NCBI RefSeq assembly: GCF_029633825.1
Contig: NZ_CP090640.1
Location: 992,001-1,056,000 of the forward strand
From: Burkholderia contaminans
GTDB taxonomy: Bacteria > Pseudomonadota > Gammaproteobacteria > Burkholderiales > Burkholderiaceae
Direction: 5' to 3'
DNA length: 64,000 nt
Translations under genes and position numbers: made by a program
The notes under the pieces: model-generated
What the model was told of the DNA's origin: nothing
Seen by the model: only the letters and a program-made list of their open reading frames with translations
Database searches by the model: none
Shown: positions 28,984-37,655 of the stretch, in pieces
Numbering within the stretch: the stretch's first letter is position 1
Layout of the letters: each line of letters opens with the position of its first letter

Positions 28984-29943
28984 TCACCCGCCGCGCGCGC
29001 CGCCCGCCCGGTCGGCCACTTCGTTCCACAAATGCAGCGCCGCATAGGCGCGCCACGGCCGCCAGCCTTCGGTACGGTGCTTCTGGGTCGCGAGCCGGTC
29101 GAGCGCCGGATCGCGCGCGGCGATCGACTGCATCAGCACGAGATCGGAGGCCGGCCATGCGTCCGGATCGCGCCATGCGCGCATCGCGATGTATTCGACG
29201 GTCCACGGGCCGATGCCGGGCAGGTCGAGCCACGCGCTGCGCAGCGTCGCGAGATCGGCGTGCTCGCGATCGACCGGAACGTCGCCGGCCGCCACCGCGC
29301 GCGCCACGCCCGTCAGTGCCGCCACCCGCTTGCCGGGCATCCCGATCTTGTCGAGATCGCAGGCGGCCAGCGCGTCGGGCGTCGGGAAGCGCCATGCGGG
29401 CGCGCCGTCGTCTTCATGAACCACACGCTCTCCGGCCCGCTCGACGAGCCGGCCGACGATCGTCGTCGCGGCCTTCACGCTCACCTGCTGACCGACGATC
29501 GCGCGCACGGCCAGCTCGAACCCCGACCATGCGCCCGGCACACGCAGCCCCGGCGCGGCCTCGACGAGCGGCGCGAACCACGGATCGCGCGCGAGCCCGT
29601 CGCCGATGGCGGCCGGATCGGCGCCGAGGTCGAACATCGTCGCGACGCGCATCGCGAACGCATCGTCGACGTGACGCGCGACCGCGCCTTCGACCGTCGC
29701 GACCAGGCAGTGCTTGCGCGGATGTTTCGCGACCGTGAGCCGGCCGGCATCGCCGTGCAGGTCGACGATGCGGCGATACACGCCGTCCGCCACCTGCTCG
29801 ACACCCGGAATTGCGCGCCCGCTGAAGAAGCGCAGCACGCGCGCCCAGTCGTAAGGCGCATTGAAGCGCAGTTCCATTTGCGCGGACGGCGGCACATGGC
29901 CGCCGTTCACGATGGAGGTGATGGTTGTTTTTGCGATGCTCAA
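28984..29943 (-). CDS. AlkA-like DNA-3-methyladenine glycosylase II
   Basis: A protein of about 319 residues with an AlkA N-terminal domain followed by a helix-hairpin-helix glycosylase domain. The hairpin LDLPGIGPWTVEYIAMRAW carries the HhH-GPD signature, with the catalytic Asp in PDAWPASDLVLMQ. It excises alkylated bases. The TTG at 29943 is preceded by GGAGG at 9 bases and overlaps the stop of ada as TTGA, so coupled translation from TTG is the preferred model. The alternative ATG at 29877 lacks a ribosome site and gives 297 residues. Coupling with ada makes an adaptive-response operon. Confidence 0.85.
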   Translation of the reverse strand: MSIAKTTITSIVNGGHVPPSAQMELRFNAPYDWARVLRFFSGRAIPGVEQVADGVYRRIVDLHGDAGRLTVAKHPRKHCLVATVEGAVARHVDDAFAMRVATMFDLGADPAAIGDGLARDPWFAPLVEAAPGLRVPGAWSGFELAVRAIVGQQVSVKAATTIVGRLVERAGERVVHEDDGAPAWRFPTPDALAACDLDKIGMPGKRVAALTGVARAVAAGDVPVDREHADLATLRSAWLDLPGIGPWTVEYIAMRAWRDPDAWPASDLVLMQSIAARDPALDRLATQKHRTEGWRPWRAYAALHLWNEVADRAGGARGG

Positions 29944-31031
29944 ACTGCACTGCCCTCCGCAACGGATTCGGTCTGATCGTCGTGCGCATGACGCGCCTCG
30001 GACGCGAGCAGCGTCGCCTTGCGGCGCACGCCCCAACGATACCCGGAAAGCGCGCCGCCCTTCTGTACGACGCGGTGGCACGGGATCGCGAGCGCGACCG
30101 GATTAGACGCACACGCGGACGCAACGGCGCGCACCGCGCGCGGCGCACCGAGCGCCTCGGCGATCTCCGAGTAGCTGCGCGTTTCGCCGTACGGAATATG
30201 CGTCAGCGCCTCCCACACGCGCTGCTGGAACGCGGTCGGCGCGATGTCGAGCGGCAGGTCGAACGCGTGCCGCGTGCCGTCCAGGTACGCGCGGATCTGC
30301 GTGACGAACGGCGCGAGTCGTGCCGGTGCCTCGACCAGCTCGGCACGTGCGAACGCATCCTTCAGCTCGCTGACAAGCGCGGCCGGTTCGTCACCGAATG
30401 CGATCCGGCAGATGCCTTGTCCGGTTGCGGCAACGAGCACGGTGCCGAGCGACGTTGACGCGGTCGCATAGTCGATCCGCAGACCCGCGCCCTGCCGGCG
30501 GAACGCCGACGGCGCCATCCCGAGCTCGCGCGGCACCGATGCATAGAGCCGCGACGGCGAGTTGAAGCCCGCGTCGACGGCCGCCTGCGTGACCGGCTGC
30601 CCGCTTTGCAGCGCCTGCCGCAACGCGGCGCCGCGTTGCGCCGCCTGGTACTGCCGCGGCGACACGCCGACCACGCGCTTGAAAAGCCGCTGAAGGTGAA
30701 ACGGGCTCACGTGCACGGCATCGCTCAGTTGCTGCAGCGTGAGCCGTTCGGCATGTGCGTCGAGCACCGCGCACGCGCGGTTGACGATCTCGAGCTCGCG
30801 CGGCAGCCCTTCCGGCTGGCAGCGCTTGCAGGGCCGGAAGCCGGCCGCACGCGCGGCGGCCGTATCGGCGAAGAAGGACACATTTTCGCGACGCGGCAGC
30901 CGCGACGCACAGGTCGGGCGGCAGAACACGCCGGTCGTGCTCACGGCATAGAAGAACGCGCCGTCCGCATGCGGATCGCGCTCGGTGACGGCGCCCCAGC
31001 GGGCATCATCGGTCGGATAGGCGGTTTTCAT
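29940..31031 (-). CDS. ada: Ada: methyl-DNA repair methyltransferase and transcriptional activator
   Basis: A 363-residue three-part Ada protein. The N-terminal zinc/methylphosphotriester domain has Cys37, 41, 68 and 71 (FCRPTC, RPCKRC), with Cys37 the methyl acceptor in the family. An AraC-type helix-turn-helix domain follows (about 85-180, SPFHLQRLFKRVVG). The C-terminal O6-methylguanine methyltransferase has active Cys318 in IPCHRV. Methylated Ada normally activates ada and alkA. The glycosylase gene overlaps its stop, so both would be induced together. Its start lies about 250 bases from a divergently oriented small-RNA promoter. Confidence 0.95.
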   Translation of the reverse strand: MKTAYPTDDARWGAVTERDPHADGAFFYAVSTTGVFCRPTCASRLPRRENVSFFADTAAARAAGFRPCKRCQPEGLPRELEIVNRACAVLDAHAERLTLQQLSDAVHVSPFHLQRLFKRVVGVSPRQYQAAQRGAALRQALQSGQPVTQAAVDAGFNSPSRLYASVPRELGMAPSAFRRQGAGLRIDYATASTSLGTVLVAATGQGICRIAFGDEPAALVSELKDAFARAELVEAPARLAPFVTQIRAYLDGTRHAFDLPLDIAPTAFQQRVWEALTHIPYGETRSYSEIAEALGAPRAVRAVASACASNPVALAIPCHRVVQKGGALSGYRWGVRRKATLLASEARHAHDDQTESVAEGSAV

Positions 31032-31284
31032 CTGAACCTCGCACTCATCTAGTGTAGATGGTGCCCACTTTAGAGATCGGCACGTGCCGTCGCGCCCTGA
31101 ATCTTGCTCTGTGATTCTTGCTCTGACTCGCCCCGAATAATCGGGGGCGCATCGATCAGGAATAAATCCGGCAAAACGCGCGCGCCGGCTGCTCGAGCGC
31201 GGATTTCGTCATCGTACTGTCACCGTTTTGCTGCAGTGCGGATGCGACAAATCGCCGTCCTGACGTTTTTTTGCATTCGGAATA

Positions 31285-31313
31285 TTGCGTCGCACCATCG
31301 CCGTGTGTATAGT
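31285..31313 (+). promoter_or_regulatory. Sigma-70 promoter of a candidate small RNA
   Basis: TTGCGT (31285-31290), exactly 17 bases, TATAGT (31308-31313). No open frame follows before a strong terminator at 31352, so the transcript is short and non-coding. Confidence 0.7.
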
Positions 31314-31319
31314 TGGAAC

Positions 31320-31387
31320 TGTCTCCTCCATGTCTCCTCCTGATATGGATTAAGCCCGTTCCGCTCTGCGTGAACGGGCTTTTTTTC
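31320..31387 (+). ncRNA. Candidate small RNA with CUCCUCC anti-Shine-Dalgarno motifs
   Basis: About 68 bases from the predicted start to the T run. The 5' part has CTCCTCC at 31323-31329 and TCTCCTCC at 31333-31340, which are complementary to Shine-Dalgarno sequences. The 3' part is a 10-bp terminator hairpin (AAGCCCGTTC/GAACGGGCTT, 31352-31381) followed by T7. Short RNAs with repeated CUCCUCC motifs and a terminator are known in beta-proteobacteria (the toxic-small-RNA family, including B. cenocepacia NcS27). This resembles that family, from memory and not searched. Confidence 0.7.
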
Positions 31388-31475
31388 GTCCGTCGATTGT
31401 GCCGCGTTCCGGCCGGCGGCGCAGGCGCGATGCGTCTACACTCGATGCTCGTGCGCTGCGAAGGAGTGCCTGCCC

Positions 31476-31889
31476 ATGAAACCGACCATCCGCGCGATCG
31501 ATCACATCGTGCTGCGCGTGACCGACATGGCTGCGATGACGCGCTTTTACTGCGACGCCGTCGGCTGCCATGTGGAGAAGGAACAGCCCGATCTGGGCCT
31601 TGTACAGCTGCGCGCCGGCGACGCGCTGATCGACCTGCTGTCGGTCGGCAGCCCGATCGACCGCCCCGACAGCGGCCCACCCGGCACCGGACGCAATCTC
31701 GATCACCTGTGCCTGCGCGTCGAGCCGTTCGATCCCGACGCCCTGACCGCCCATTTTGCCGCGCATGGCGCACAGCCGGGCGCGCCCGCGGAGCGCTACG
31801 GCGCCGGCGGCTACGGGCCGTCTATCTACCTGTTCGACCCGGAAGGCAACATGCTGGAATTCAAGGGGCCGCCGGCCTCGATCGGCTGA
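31476..31889 (+). CDS. VOC/glyoxalase-family protein
   Basis: A 137-residue protein with paired beta-alpha-beta-beta-beta modules of the vicinal-oxygen-chelate fold. Likely metal ligands are His in AIDHIVLRV, His in LDHLCLRV and Glu in FDPEGNMLEFKGP. The closest functional classes are glyoxalase I-like lyases and metallothiol resistance enzymes; the short form does not decide. It lies just after the candidate small RNA terminator and 21 bases before the convergent YaeQ gene. Confidence 0.82.
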   Translation: MKPTIRAIDHIVLRVTDMAAMTRFYCDAVGCHVEKEQPDLGLVQLRAGDALIDLLSVGSPIDRPDSGPPGTGRNLDHLCLRVEPFDPDALTAHFAAHGAQPGAPAERYGAGGYGPSIYLFDPEGNMLEFKGPPASIG

Positions 31890-31910
31890 ACGCGGCCGGC
31901 GTGCGAGCCG

Positions 31911-32465
31911 TCACGCGTCCGCGCGCGCCTTCAGCACCGTCCACTCGACCGCCACCGGATCGTGGTCGGCGCTCGAGATCCACGCGGCGCCGTCCTGCAC
32001 CGTGCATTGCAGGCGCATCGTGCGCTCCGCGAGTTTCCCGAGCGCGGCCGCGACACCGTCGTTCAACGACAGCACCTGCACGTTGCGCAGCCGCTCGACC
32101 TTGCTGCGCACGCCCTGCCACCAGATATCCGACGTCTTGCCGCCGTATGCGATCACCGTGACCTGCCCGGCGCGGCCGGCCGCCTTCGAGATGCGCCGCT
32201 CGTCGGGCTGGCCGGCTTCGATCCAGACGTCGATCGCGCCCGTCAGGTCCTTCTGCCACAGGTCGGGCTCGTCGACGTCCGACAGCCCCTTGCAGAATTC
32301 GAGCCGCTCGTGCGCGAACAGCGCGAACGCGACGATGCGCACCATCATCCGGTCGTCGGTTTCCGACGGATGGCGCGCCACCGTCAACGCGTGATCGGCG
32401 TAGTAATGCCGATCCATGTCGGCGATTTGAAGTTCTGCTTTGTAGATCGTGGATTTCAGCGCCAT
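31911..32465 (-). CDS. YaeQ family protein
   Basis: A 184-residue protein beginning MALKSTIYKAELQIADMDR, the highly conserved YaeQ start, with WIEAGQPDERRISKAAGRA in the middle. YaeQ has a PD-(D/E)xK nuclease-like fold by structure. It is reported as a multicopy suppressor linked to RfaH-dependent transcription, but its activity is unclear. The ATG at 32465 gives the conserved start; the longer open frame is rejected. It is monocistronic by position. Confidence 0.92.
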   Translation of the reverse strand: MALKSTIYKAELQIADMDRHYYADHALTVARHPSETDDRMMVRIVAFALFAHERLEFCKGLSDVDEPDLWQKDLTGAIDVWIEAGQPDERRISKAAGRAGQVTVIAYGGKTSDIWWQGVRSKVERLRNVQVLSLNDGVAAALGKLAERTMRLQCTVQDGAAWISSADHDPVAVEWTVLKARADA

Positions 32466-32654
32466 GCGGATGCGGCCCGGGCGGGCATTCGGTTCGGTCG
32501 GGCCGTGATGATACCGAATGCGCGCCGTCCGGCGCGTGTCATGCGCCACCCACAGCGCAACGGCCCGGCATGTGCCGGGCCGTGTTCGGTTCGCGCCGCC
32601 GGCTCATCGGGCCGGCGCGCTCGCGCGTCGTGTGACGGCGCGGTGAATGGACGG

Positions 32655-33002
32655 TTACTGCTTGACGAAGCGCGAATCGGTCCAGAGACCCTGCTGGTCG
32701 CTGTTGTCGGCGCTGACGAACTGCACGTCGCCCTGGTCGACCGACACCACGCGGAAACGCTGGCCTTCCGGCACCGACAGGCATCGGTAGTCGTCGAAGT
32801 ATTGCTGCTTCGCCTGCGACTTGCCGTCACGCTCGTGACTCAGTACGGAGTCCAGATTGTCTTTCGACAGGCAGCCCCATGCGTTCTTCGTCAACTGGAT
32901 TTCCTGCTTCGGCTTGACGGCCGAATCGCCGCCGGCTTGGGCAATCGACACCGCGCAAAATGCGCCGACGAGGGCAAAAAGGATACCGGTACGTTTCATC
33001 AT
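32655..33002 (-). CDS. Small secreted protein of unknown function
   Basis: A 115-residue product with a clear signal peptide (MMKRTGILFALVGAFCAVSIAQA). The mature domain of about 90 residues contains two cysteines (WGCLSK, YRCLSV) that could form a disulphide. GGAGACAG lies 7 bases before the ATG at 33002. No family is recognised. Downstream on the same strand is a hairpin (ACGGCCCGGC/GCCGGGCCGT, 32559-32582) that may terminate it. Confidence 0.75.
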   Translation of the reverse strand: MMKRTGILFALVGAFCAVSIAQAGGDSAVKPKQEIQLTKNAWGCLSKDNLDSVLSHERDGKSQAKQQYFDDYRCLSVPEGQRFRVVSVDQGDVQFVSADNSDQQGLWTDSRFVKQ

Positions 33003-33504
33003 GTTCTGTCTCCAGGCTTGCGGGCACCAGGCTTGGGTTAGCTATGTGTTTAAAGGTGATCGTGAACCCGCGTTTTTCACTTTAGAAGACCGGCAAGCGA
33101 TAGCAAGCACATTTGTTGTGCGACCGCAATAGCGGCGGATTGTCGCACCCCGTGCGCAGACCGTTTTTCACACCCCGCACTGGCACGACGACGCGCTCCG
33201 TCCGACGAACTGGCTCGCGCCGCCGGGCGGAAAGCGTTACTCAGCAACACTTTCATCAAAGTTACAACACGGCGATTGAACGGTTTGGATAATCCATTTC
33301 GCTATCCGGATCATTTTGATGCGCCGCACATAAAGTCATCCGAAACGATTCGACTTTACCGCAGCGCGGAATCGCATTTACCTGATACAAGAAAAATGCC
33401 AGGTATAAGCGCATCCGTATTTATCCGTACTTCGCCGCATGGTTTCAGCGCCGGCGAAAGCCCCGCCGCAAGCGCCTTTCTTCAGCGTGTTTACCCTGAT
33501 TTAT
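33003..33504. other. Intergenic region, no gene supported
   Basis: About 500 bases between the secreted-protein start and the end of speG. It is A+T-richer than the flanks. The only open frame of note (33276 onward, plus strand) runs into speG antisense and shows no domain. Promoter sequence for the secreted protein is expected near 33040-33090. Confidence 0.45.
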
Positions 33505-34047
33505 TCAGGTGGCTTGCTGGCGCTCGAAATAATCGCGCTGAAAAATGCACATGCGATAAGCGTTGTGATACGCGCCGTTTCCGAAAAATTCTTCCTTCAA
33601 TTCAGCCTCGTGCTGGAATCCGCATTTTTCGTACACGTGAATCGCCGCCGCATTGGACGTGTCGACGATCAGGTACAGCTTGCGCATGTTCAGCACCTTG
33701 AACGCGTACTCGATCGCGAGACGCGTCGCCTGGCCCGCATAGCCGCGCCCCTGGCGTTGCGGCGCGATGATGATCTGGAACTCGCCGCGGCGATGGATGT
33801 AGTCGAGCTCGATCAGCTCGACGAGGCCGACCAGTTCGCCTTGCGCGTCGACCGCGACGAAACGGCGCTCGCGCTGGTCGTGCACGTGGCGGTCGTACAG
33901 TTGTGACAGTTCCGAGAAGGTTTCGTACGGCTCCTCGAACCAGTAGCGCATGATCTTGGCGTCGTTGTTCAGTTCGTGGACGAAGCGCAGGTCCTGGCGC
34001 TCAAGCGGCCGCAGCGCGAGCGTGTTGGTATCGTTCTGGAGTTGCAT
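33505..34047 (-). CDS. speG: Spermidine N1-acetyltransferase-like GNAT protein
   Basis: A 180-residue GNAT acetyltransferase highly like Spe[21 protein letters not shown] at the start, [13 protein letters not shown], the acetyl-CoA loop [19 protein letters not shown] and the C-terminal [18 protein letters not shown]. SpeG transfers acetyl from acetyl-CoA to spermidine or spermine, limiting polyamine toxicity. The ATG at 34047 is preferred because AAAGGA lies 7 bases upstream; the ATG at 34053 is too close to it. Confidence 0.9.
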   Translation of the reverse strand: MQLQNDTNTLALRPLERQDLRFVHELNNDAKIMRYWFEEPYETFSELSQLYDRHVHDQRERRFVAVDAQGELVGLVELIELDYIHRRGEFQIIIAPQRQGRGYAGQATRLAIEYAFKVLNMRKLYLIVDTSNAAAIHVYEKCGFQHEAELKEEFFGNGAYHNAYRMCIFQRDYFERQQAT

Positions 34048-34185
34048 GTTCATGTCCTTTTTGATGCCGGCGCAGGTGCGACAAGGCCGCATCCGGGCCT
34101 GTTTCGCACTGTAAGAAGTTGAACGCGGGCGAAGTTCAGAGCCTAGAATGGGAGCAAGGGTTCCTGCCACCGCAAGGAGGCTATC

Positions 34186-34356
34186 GTGTTCGAGCAAGTC
34201 ATACTCGGAATATTCCTCGTGCTGCCGCTCGTGATCGTCGCGGCGCTGTTCTCCGACGAACTTTGGCAGGAACATCGGCGCCAGCATCCGCGCGACGAAA
34301 ACGCACCGCACATCGACTGGAAGCATCCGTGGCGCCGCGTGCGACGCGGGCATTGA
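34186..34356 (+). CDS. 56-residue single-pass membrane protein
   Basis: This short gene starts with GTG at 34186, preceded by AAGGAGG at 5 bases, an almost perfect ribosome site. The product opens [22 protein letters not shown], one hydrophobic segment, then has a charged cytoplasmic-like tail with [23 protein letters not shown] and a basic end. The good ribosome site and sensible membrane topology support it. Function unknown. It lies between the divergent speG gene and a DUF2795-like gene. Confidence 0.65.
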   Translation: MFEQVILGIFLVLPLVIVAALFSDELWQEHRRQHPRDENAPHIDWKHPWRRVRRGH

Positions 34357-34491
34357 GTCGATTGCCGTTCATCCGCGGGGCGCGCCGGCCCGGCCGCCTC
34401 GGAACGTCAACGCGTGACGCACCCTGTTCAGCACCCGAATTTCGCCTCGATCCGATTCCCACTTGATCCGCTCACTCCGCGAGACGCCGCC

Positions 34492-34740
34492 GTGAACGAC
34501 CAGCCCGCCCAGCCTCCGCACGACATTCCCCGCGAAACGATCGACCTGCAGATTGCCGACGTGCTGGCGACCGTCCGCTACCCGGCCAACAAGGATGCGA
34601 TCGTCGATGCCGCGCGCGACGCCGGCGCCAGCAACGAAGTGCTGTCGATGCTCGACGGCCTGCCCGAACAGGACTATGCGGACGTGAACGCCGTCACGCA
34701 GTGGGTCGCCGGCAACTTCGGTCCCGGCCTCGGGGTTTGA
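34492..34740 (+). CDS. DUF2795-like small protein
   Basis: The 82-residue product (GTG start at 34492) matches the DUF2795 layout: IADVLATVRYPANKDAIVDAA, then a helix, then LDGLPEQDYADVNAVTQWV. These small helical proteins have no established role. An alternative GTG at 34414 adds 26 less conserved residues. Neither start has a strong ribosome site, so the N-terminus is uncertain. The gene ends 110 bases before the diguanylate cyclase. Confidence 0.7.
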   Translation: MNDQPAQPPHDIPRETIDLQIADVLATVRYPANKDAIVDAARDAGASNEVLSMLDGLPEQDYADVNAVTQWVAGNFGPGLGV

Positions 34741-34850
34741 GCGCGCCCTCATAACGCGATAGGATCGGGCCGCAGCGGGTCGCGCAGCGACCGGCTGCGT
34801 GTCGCCCGGCGCAAGACCGGGCGTTTCCGCCTACGCGCCTGGGGAACTCC

Positions 34851-36212
34851 ATGGAAGGCATCCTGATCCAGCACACGACACGCCGTCAGCTCTGGTTCGG
34901 CGCACTGACGGCGCTCGTCATCGTGCTCGCGCTCGGGATCGCCGCGCCGCACGCGAACGTCCCGCTGCCGGCCATCGAGCCGTTCATGCCGATGTGCGCG
35001 CTCACCGTGTTCACCACCGCGAGCATCGCGGCATTCTTTCTCGGCGCGCAGTTCACCGTGACTCGCCAGCCGGTGCTCGGCGCGCTCGGTGGCGCCTACG
35101 CGTTCACCGCGCTCGCCGTCGCATTGCAGCTGCTCACCTTTCCCGGCGTGTTCGCGCCGCACGGGCTGTTCGGCGCGCAACCGCAGAGCGCCGCGTGGAT
35201 GTGGATCTTCTGGCATGCGGGCTTCCCGGGTTTCGTGATGGTCGCGCTGCTCGCGCGCGAGCGGCTGGCGCGCGCACCGATCGGCGCGCAGCAGACACGC
35301 TGGTGGACGGCCGCGCTGATCGGTGGGCCTGCTGTCGTCGCCGGGTTACTTTGCCTATTCGCGCTTAACGTGTCGCTGCCACCCGCGTTTCATCCGCCGG
35401 GCGACGCGGCCGTGCTGCCTGTCAACGCCGTCGCGCTGATCGTGTGGCTGCTCAATGCGCTGGCGCTCGTGGCCGTGCTGGCCACCGGCCGGCTGCGCAC
35501 GACGCTCGACCTGTGGCTCGCAATCGCGGTGCTCGCGTGCCTCACCGACACGACGCTGAACCTGATGAGCACCAATCGCTTCACGGTCGGCTGGTACCTC
35601 GCGCGCGTGTTCAGCATGTTCACGCCGGGCGTGCTCGTGTGCGTGCTCGCGTGGGAAGTGACAATGTTGTACCAGCGGCTGTTCGAGGCGCACGCGACCC
35701 TGATCCGTTCGTCCGCACGCGACGGCCTGACGGGCGCGTTCAACCGCAGCCACTTCAACGATCATTTCCACACGCTGTTCCTGCAGGCGCGGCGGCAAGG
35801 CGAACCGCTGTCGCTGCTGATGGTCGACGTCGACCGCTTCAAGGCGTACAACGACGCGTTCGGTCACGTGAAGGGCGACGCATGCCTGATCGCGGTCGCG
35901 AACGCGCTGGCCGGTGCGGTGCGGCGGCCGGCGGACATCGTCGCGCGTTACGGCGGCGAGGAGTTCGCGATCGTGCTGCCGAACACGGGGGCGCGCGGCG
36001 CGCGGGTGGTGGCCGAGGAGGCGCGCGAAGCGGTGCTGCGGCTCGATCTCGCGATGCCGACGTCACCTGCCGGGCGCGTGAGCGTGAGCGTCGGCTGCGC
36101 GACCGTGTCGGCCGACGATCTGTCGACACCCGATGCGCTGATCGAAGCCGCCGACGCCGCGCTGTATCGTGCGAAGGATATGGGGCGAAACCGGGTAGTC
36201 GCCGCCTCATAA
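34851..36212 (+). CDS. Membrane-bound diguanylate cyclase (GGDEF domain)
   Basis: A 453-residue protein with an N-terminal integral membrane sensor of about eight helices (about residues 15-270, MASE-type), a short coiled linker and a C-terminal GGDEF domain (about 285-450). The active-site signature is GGEEF, so it should make cyclic di-GMP. RDGLTGAFNRSHFND and the substrate-site DVDRFKAYNDAFGH are intact. No RxxD inhibitory site is obvious before the signature (the residues there are RPADIVARY). No EAL partner is next to it. The signal sensed is unknown. Confidence 0.92.
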   Translation: MEGILIQHTTRRQLWFGALTALVIVLALGIAAPHANVPLPAIEPFMPMCALTVFTTASIAAFFLGAQFTVTRQPVLGALGGAYAFTALAVALQLLTFPGVFAPHGLFGAQPQSAAWMWIFWHAGFPGFVMVALLARERLARAPIGAQQTRWWTAALIGGPAVVAGLLCLFALNVSLPPAFHPPGDAAVLPVNAVALIVWLLNALALVAVLATGRLRTTLDLWLAIAVLACLTDTTLNLMSTNRFTVGWYLARVFSMFTPGVLVCVLAWEVTMLYQRLFEAHATLIRSSARDGLTGAFNRSHFNDHFHTLFLQARRQGEPLSLLMVDVDRFKAYNDAFGHVKGDACLIAVANALAGAVRRPADIVARYGGEEFAIVLPNTGARGARVVAEEAREAVLRLDLAMPTSPAGRVSVSVGCATVSADDLSTPDALIEAADAALYRAKDMGRNRVVAAS

Positions 36213-36359
36213 CGTCTGCTGTTTGGCTATTTGTTACGGTCATTGTGACCGGAATAATCCGCCGTTACGGATTGCAGCGCGGGGAAACGATCGCTTACAG
36301 CCTGGGCCGGGGCCGCTCGCTATGCTGGGTTTCATATTGAACCCGAGCAGGTGAACACG

Positions 36360-36482
36360 ATGAAGAAGGTCCTTTTGCTGATTGCCAGCGTCGCCGTGTT
36401 GTTGAGCGGCTGTATCGTGGTGCCTGACGGCGGCGGGTATTACGGCGACGGGTATTACCACCATCATCGTCATTGGGATTGA
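36360..36482 (+). CDS. 40-residue predicted lipoprotein
   Basis: The short reading frame MKKVLLLIASVAVLLSGC is a textbook lipoprotein signal with lipobox LLSGC. The mature part is only about 23 residues and rich in Gly, Tyr and His, ending in an HHHRHW-like cluster that might bind metal. A GAGCAGG sequence lies upstream of the ATG at 36360. Tiny Gly/Tyr/His lipoproteins of this kind are frequent in Burkholderia and without known function. Confidence 0.7.
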   Translation: MKKVLLLIASVAVLLSGCIVVPDGGGYYGDGYYHHHRHWD

Positions 36483-36555
36483 TGTGGGTGAGGGTCCGGA
36501 TGGGGCGATCGGCATGCGAGCCCATGCAGAGTCGATGATCCGGACCGCACCGCCA

Positions 36556-36681
36556 TCAGGCGAACGTGGTCTGCTCGGCATGCCAGCAGGTACATTCATC
36601 TAGCACGCTGTCGATGCCATTTGCATCGACCGTCGCCCAATCGGCGGCCCATCCCTTGAGGGCGACCTGTTTGCGAAGCAT
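36556..36681 (-). CDS. Short open frame, hypothetical or gene remnant
   Basis: A 41-residue frame from ATG 36681 to TGA 36556, beginning MLRKQVALKGWAADWATVD and ending with a CTCW motif. The sequence looks protein-like rather than a composition shadow, but there is no ribosome site and it could be a fragment. It starts 19 bases after the stop of the 36701-37228 gene on the same strand. Confidence 0.35.
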   Translation of the reverse strand: MLRKQVALKGWAADWATVDANGIDSVLDECTCWHAEQTTFA

Positions 36682-36700
36682 AGGCGCCCAACGTTACCTG

Positions 36701-37228
36701 CTAGGGGAGCCGCGCCATCATCCGGTCAAGAAAAGTCGGCGGCAAACTGATTTCGCCAAATGTTTCGCCGAACTCCAGCCCTTGGGGGTACATCAATGCC
36801 TCCTTGGCCCAATGAAGCTCAACGGGTATGCGAGACCCGTCCCGATACGTTCGCTCGGCGACGAGGCGCTCGCCCTCCCTGTCGTAAAGCCTGAGAACAA
36901 TCGTATCTCCAAAATAGCAGTATCGTGCCCGATAGCCGCCGTGCGGGGAGCGCTCGACCTTTTGTTCGCGTGAAGCGCAAGTTGCGCGCAGTTGTACGTC
37001 TTTCCAGTAACTCCAGCCAAGCCCGAGGACAGTGACGACCGCAGCCAAAACGAATGCGCGTCGAACGAAAATCCAAATCTCATTTTCAACAACATCAGCC
37101 CAACCTCTTGAGCCAGATAAGAAAGCGTTCAGCAACCGCACCATCGAAGCGAGCACGATAACGGGCAATATTATCGCCAGCAGACCCGGCATCAACCACA
37201 TGCCCGACTCATTAATGTTCACGTTCAT
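36701..37228 (-). CDS. Membrane-anchored protein of unknown function (possible immunity-type)
   Basis: A 175-residue product with two N-terminal transmembrane helices (about 8-30 and 50-70) and a soluble domain of about 100 residues with RSPHGGYRARYCYF, VLRLYDREGERLVAERTYR and a C-terminal ISLPPTFLDRMMARLP. The last block matches ISLPPSFVDRMLAARP at the end of the product at 37863-38225, so the two are related. Base composition is lower in G+C than in flanking genes. Small paired proteins like this are often orphan immunity proteins of contact-dependent toxins, but no toxin is present; that idea is speculative. Confidence 0.6.
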   Translation of the reverse strand: MNVNINESGMWLMPGLLAIILPVIVLASMVRLLNAFLSGSRGWADVVENEIWIFVRRAFVLAAVVTVLGLGWSYWKDVQLRATCASREQKVERSPHGGYRARYCYFGDTIVLRLYDREGERLVAERTYRDGSRIPVELHWAKEALMYPQGLEFGETFGEISLPPTFLDRMMARLP

Positions 37229-37316
37229 GCGAATCGAAGCCTGATGGGTTCCCGCAACGTTACATAGCGGCAATCTGAAAAAATAATTAAATCACCATCC
37301 GGCCGATAACACTACT

Positions 37317-37608
37317 TCACTCGCGAAATGAGTTATTCCAGACCGAGTAGTAGACATTTCCCACGACTCGCCCATCATCGACCACAACGGGATGTTCTAC
37401 CTCTGGAGTACCCGGTGCGCCGACCAACGTTGCCGCCGGCACAACAACAGCGAACGCTCGACCAGCCACCTTGCCAAGAAAAATGAAAAGTCGCAACTCC
37501 TTTGACTATTAGCATACCTATTGACGACCTCACGATCCCAGTGCAATTAGACGGCCAAGAAAGCCCCCAAGCATATTTGGCCCCAAACCCAGTCACGTTA
37601 ACAACCAT
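37317..37608 (-). pseudogene. Probable frameshifted small gene
   Basis: Two minus-strand frames read as one protein if joined. An ATG-started frame (37608 down to about 37480; MVVNVTGFGAKYAWGLSW...) becomes arginine/cysteine-rich and implausible after about residue 45. An overlapping frame (37496-37317) carries GRAFAVVVPAATLVGAPG and EVEHPVVVDDGRVVGNVYYS to a TGA. The switch falls around 37475-37496. Either a frameshift has broken the gene or the 59-residue TTG-started downstream frame is used alone. No family recognised. Confidence 0.4.
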
Positions 37609-37655
37609 TTCGAACTAGTCCGATTGATCTTACGGGCGTCATCACGCTAGCGTAG

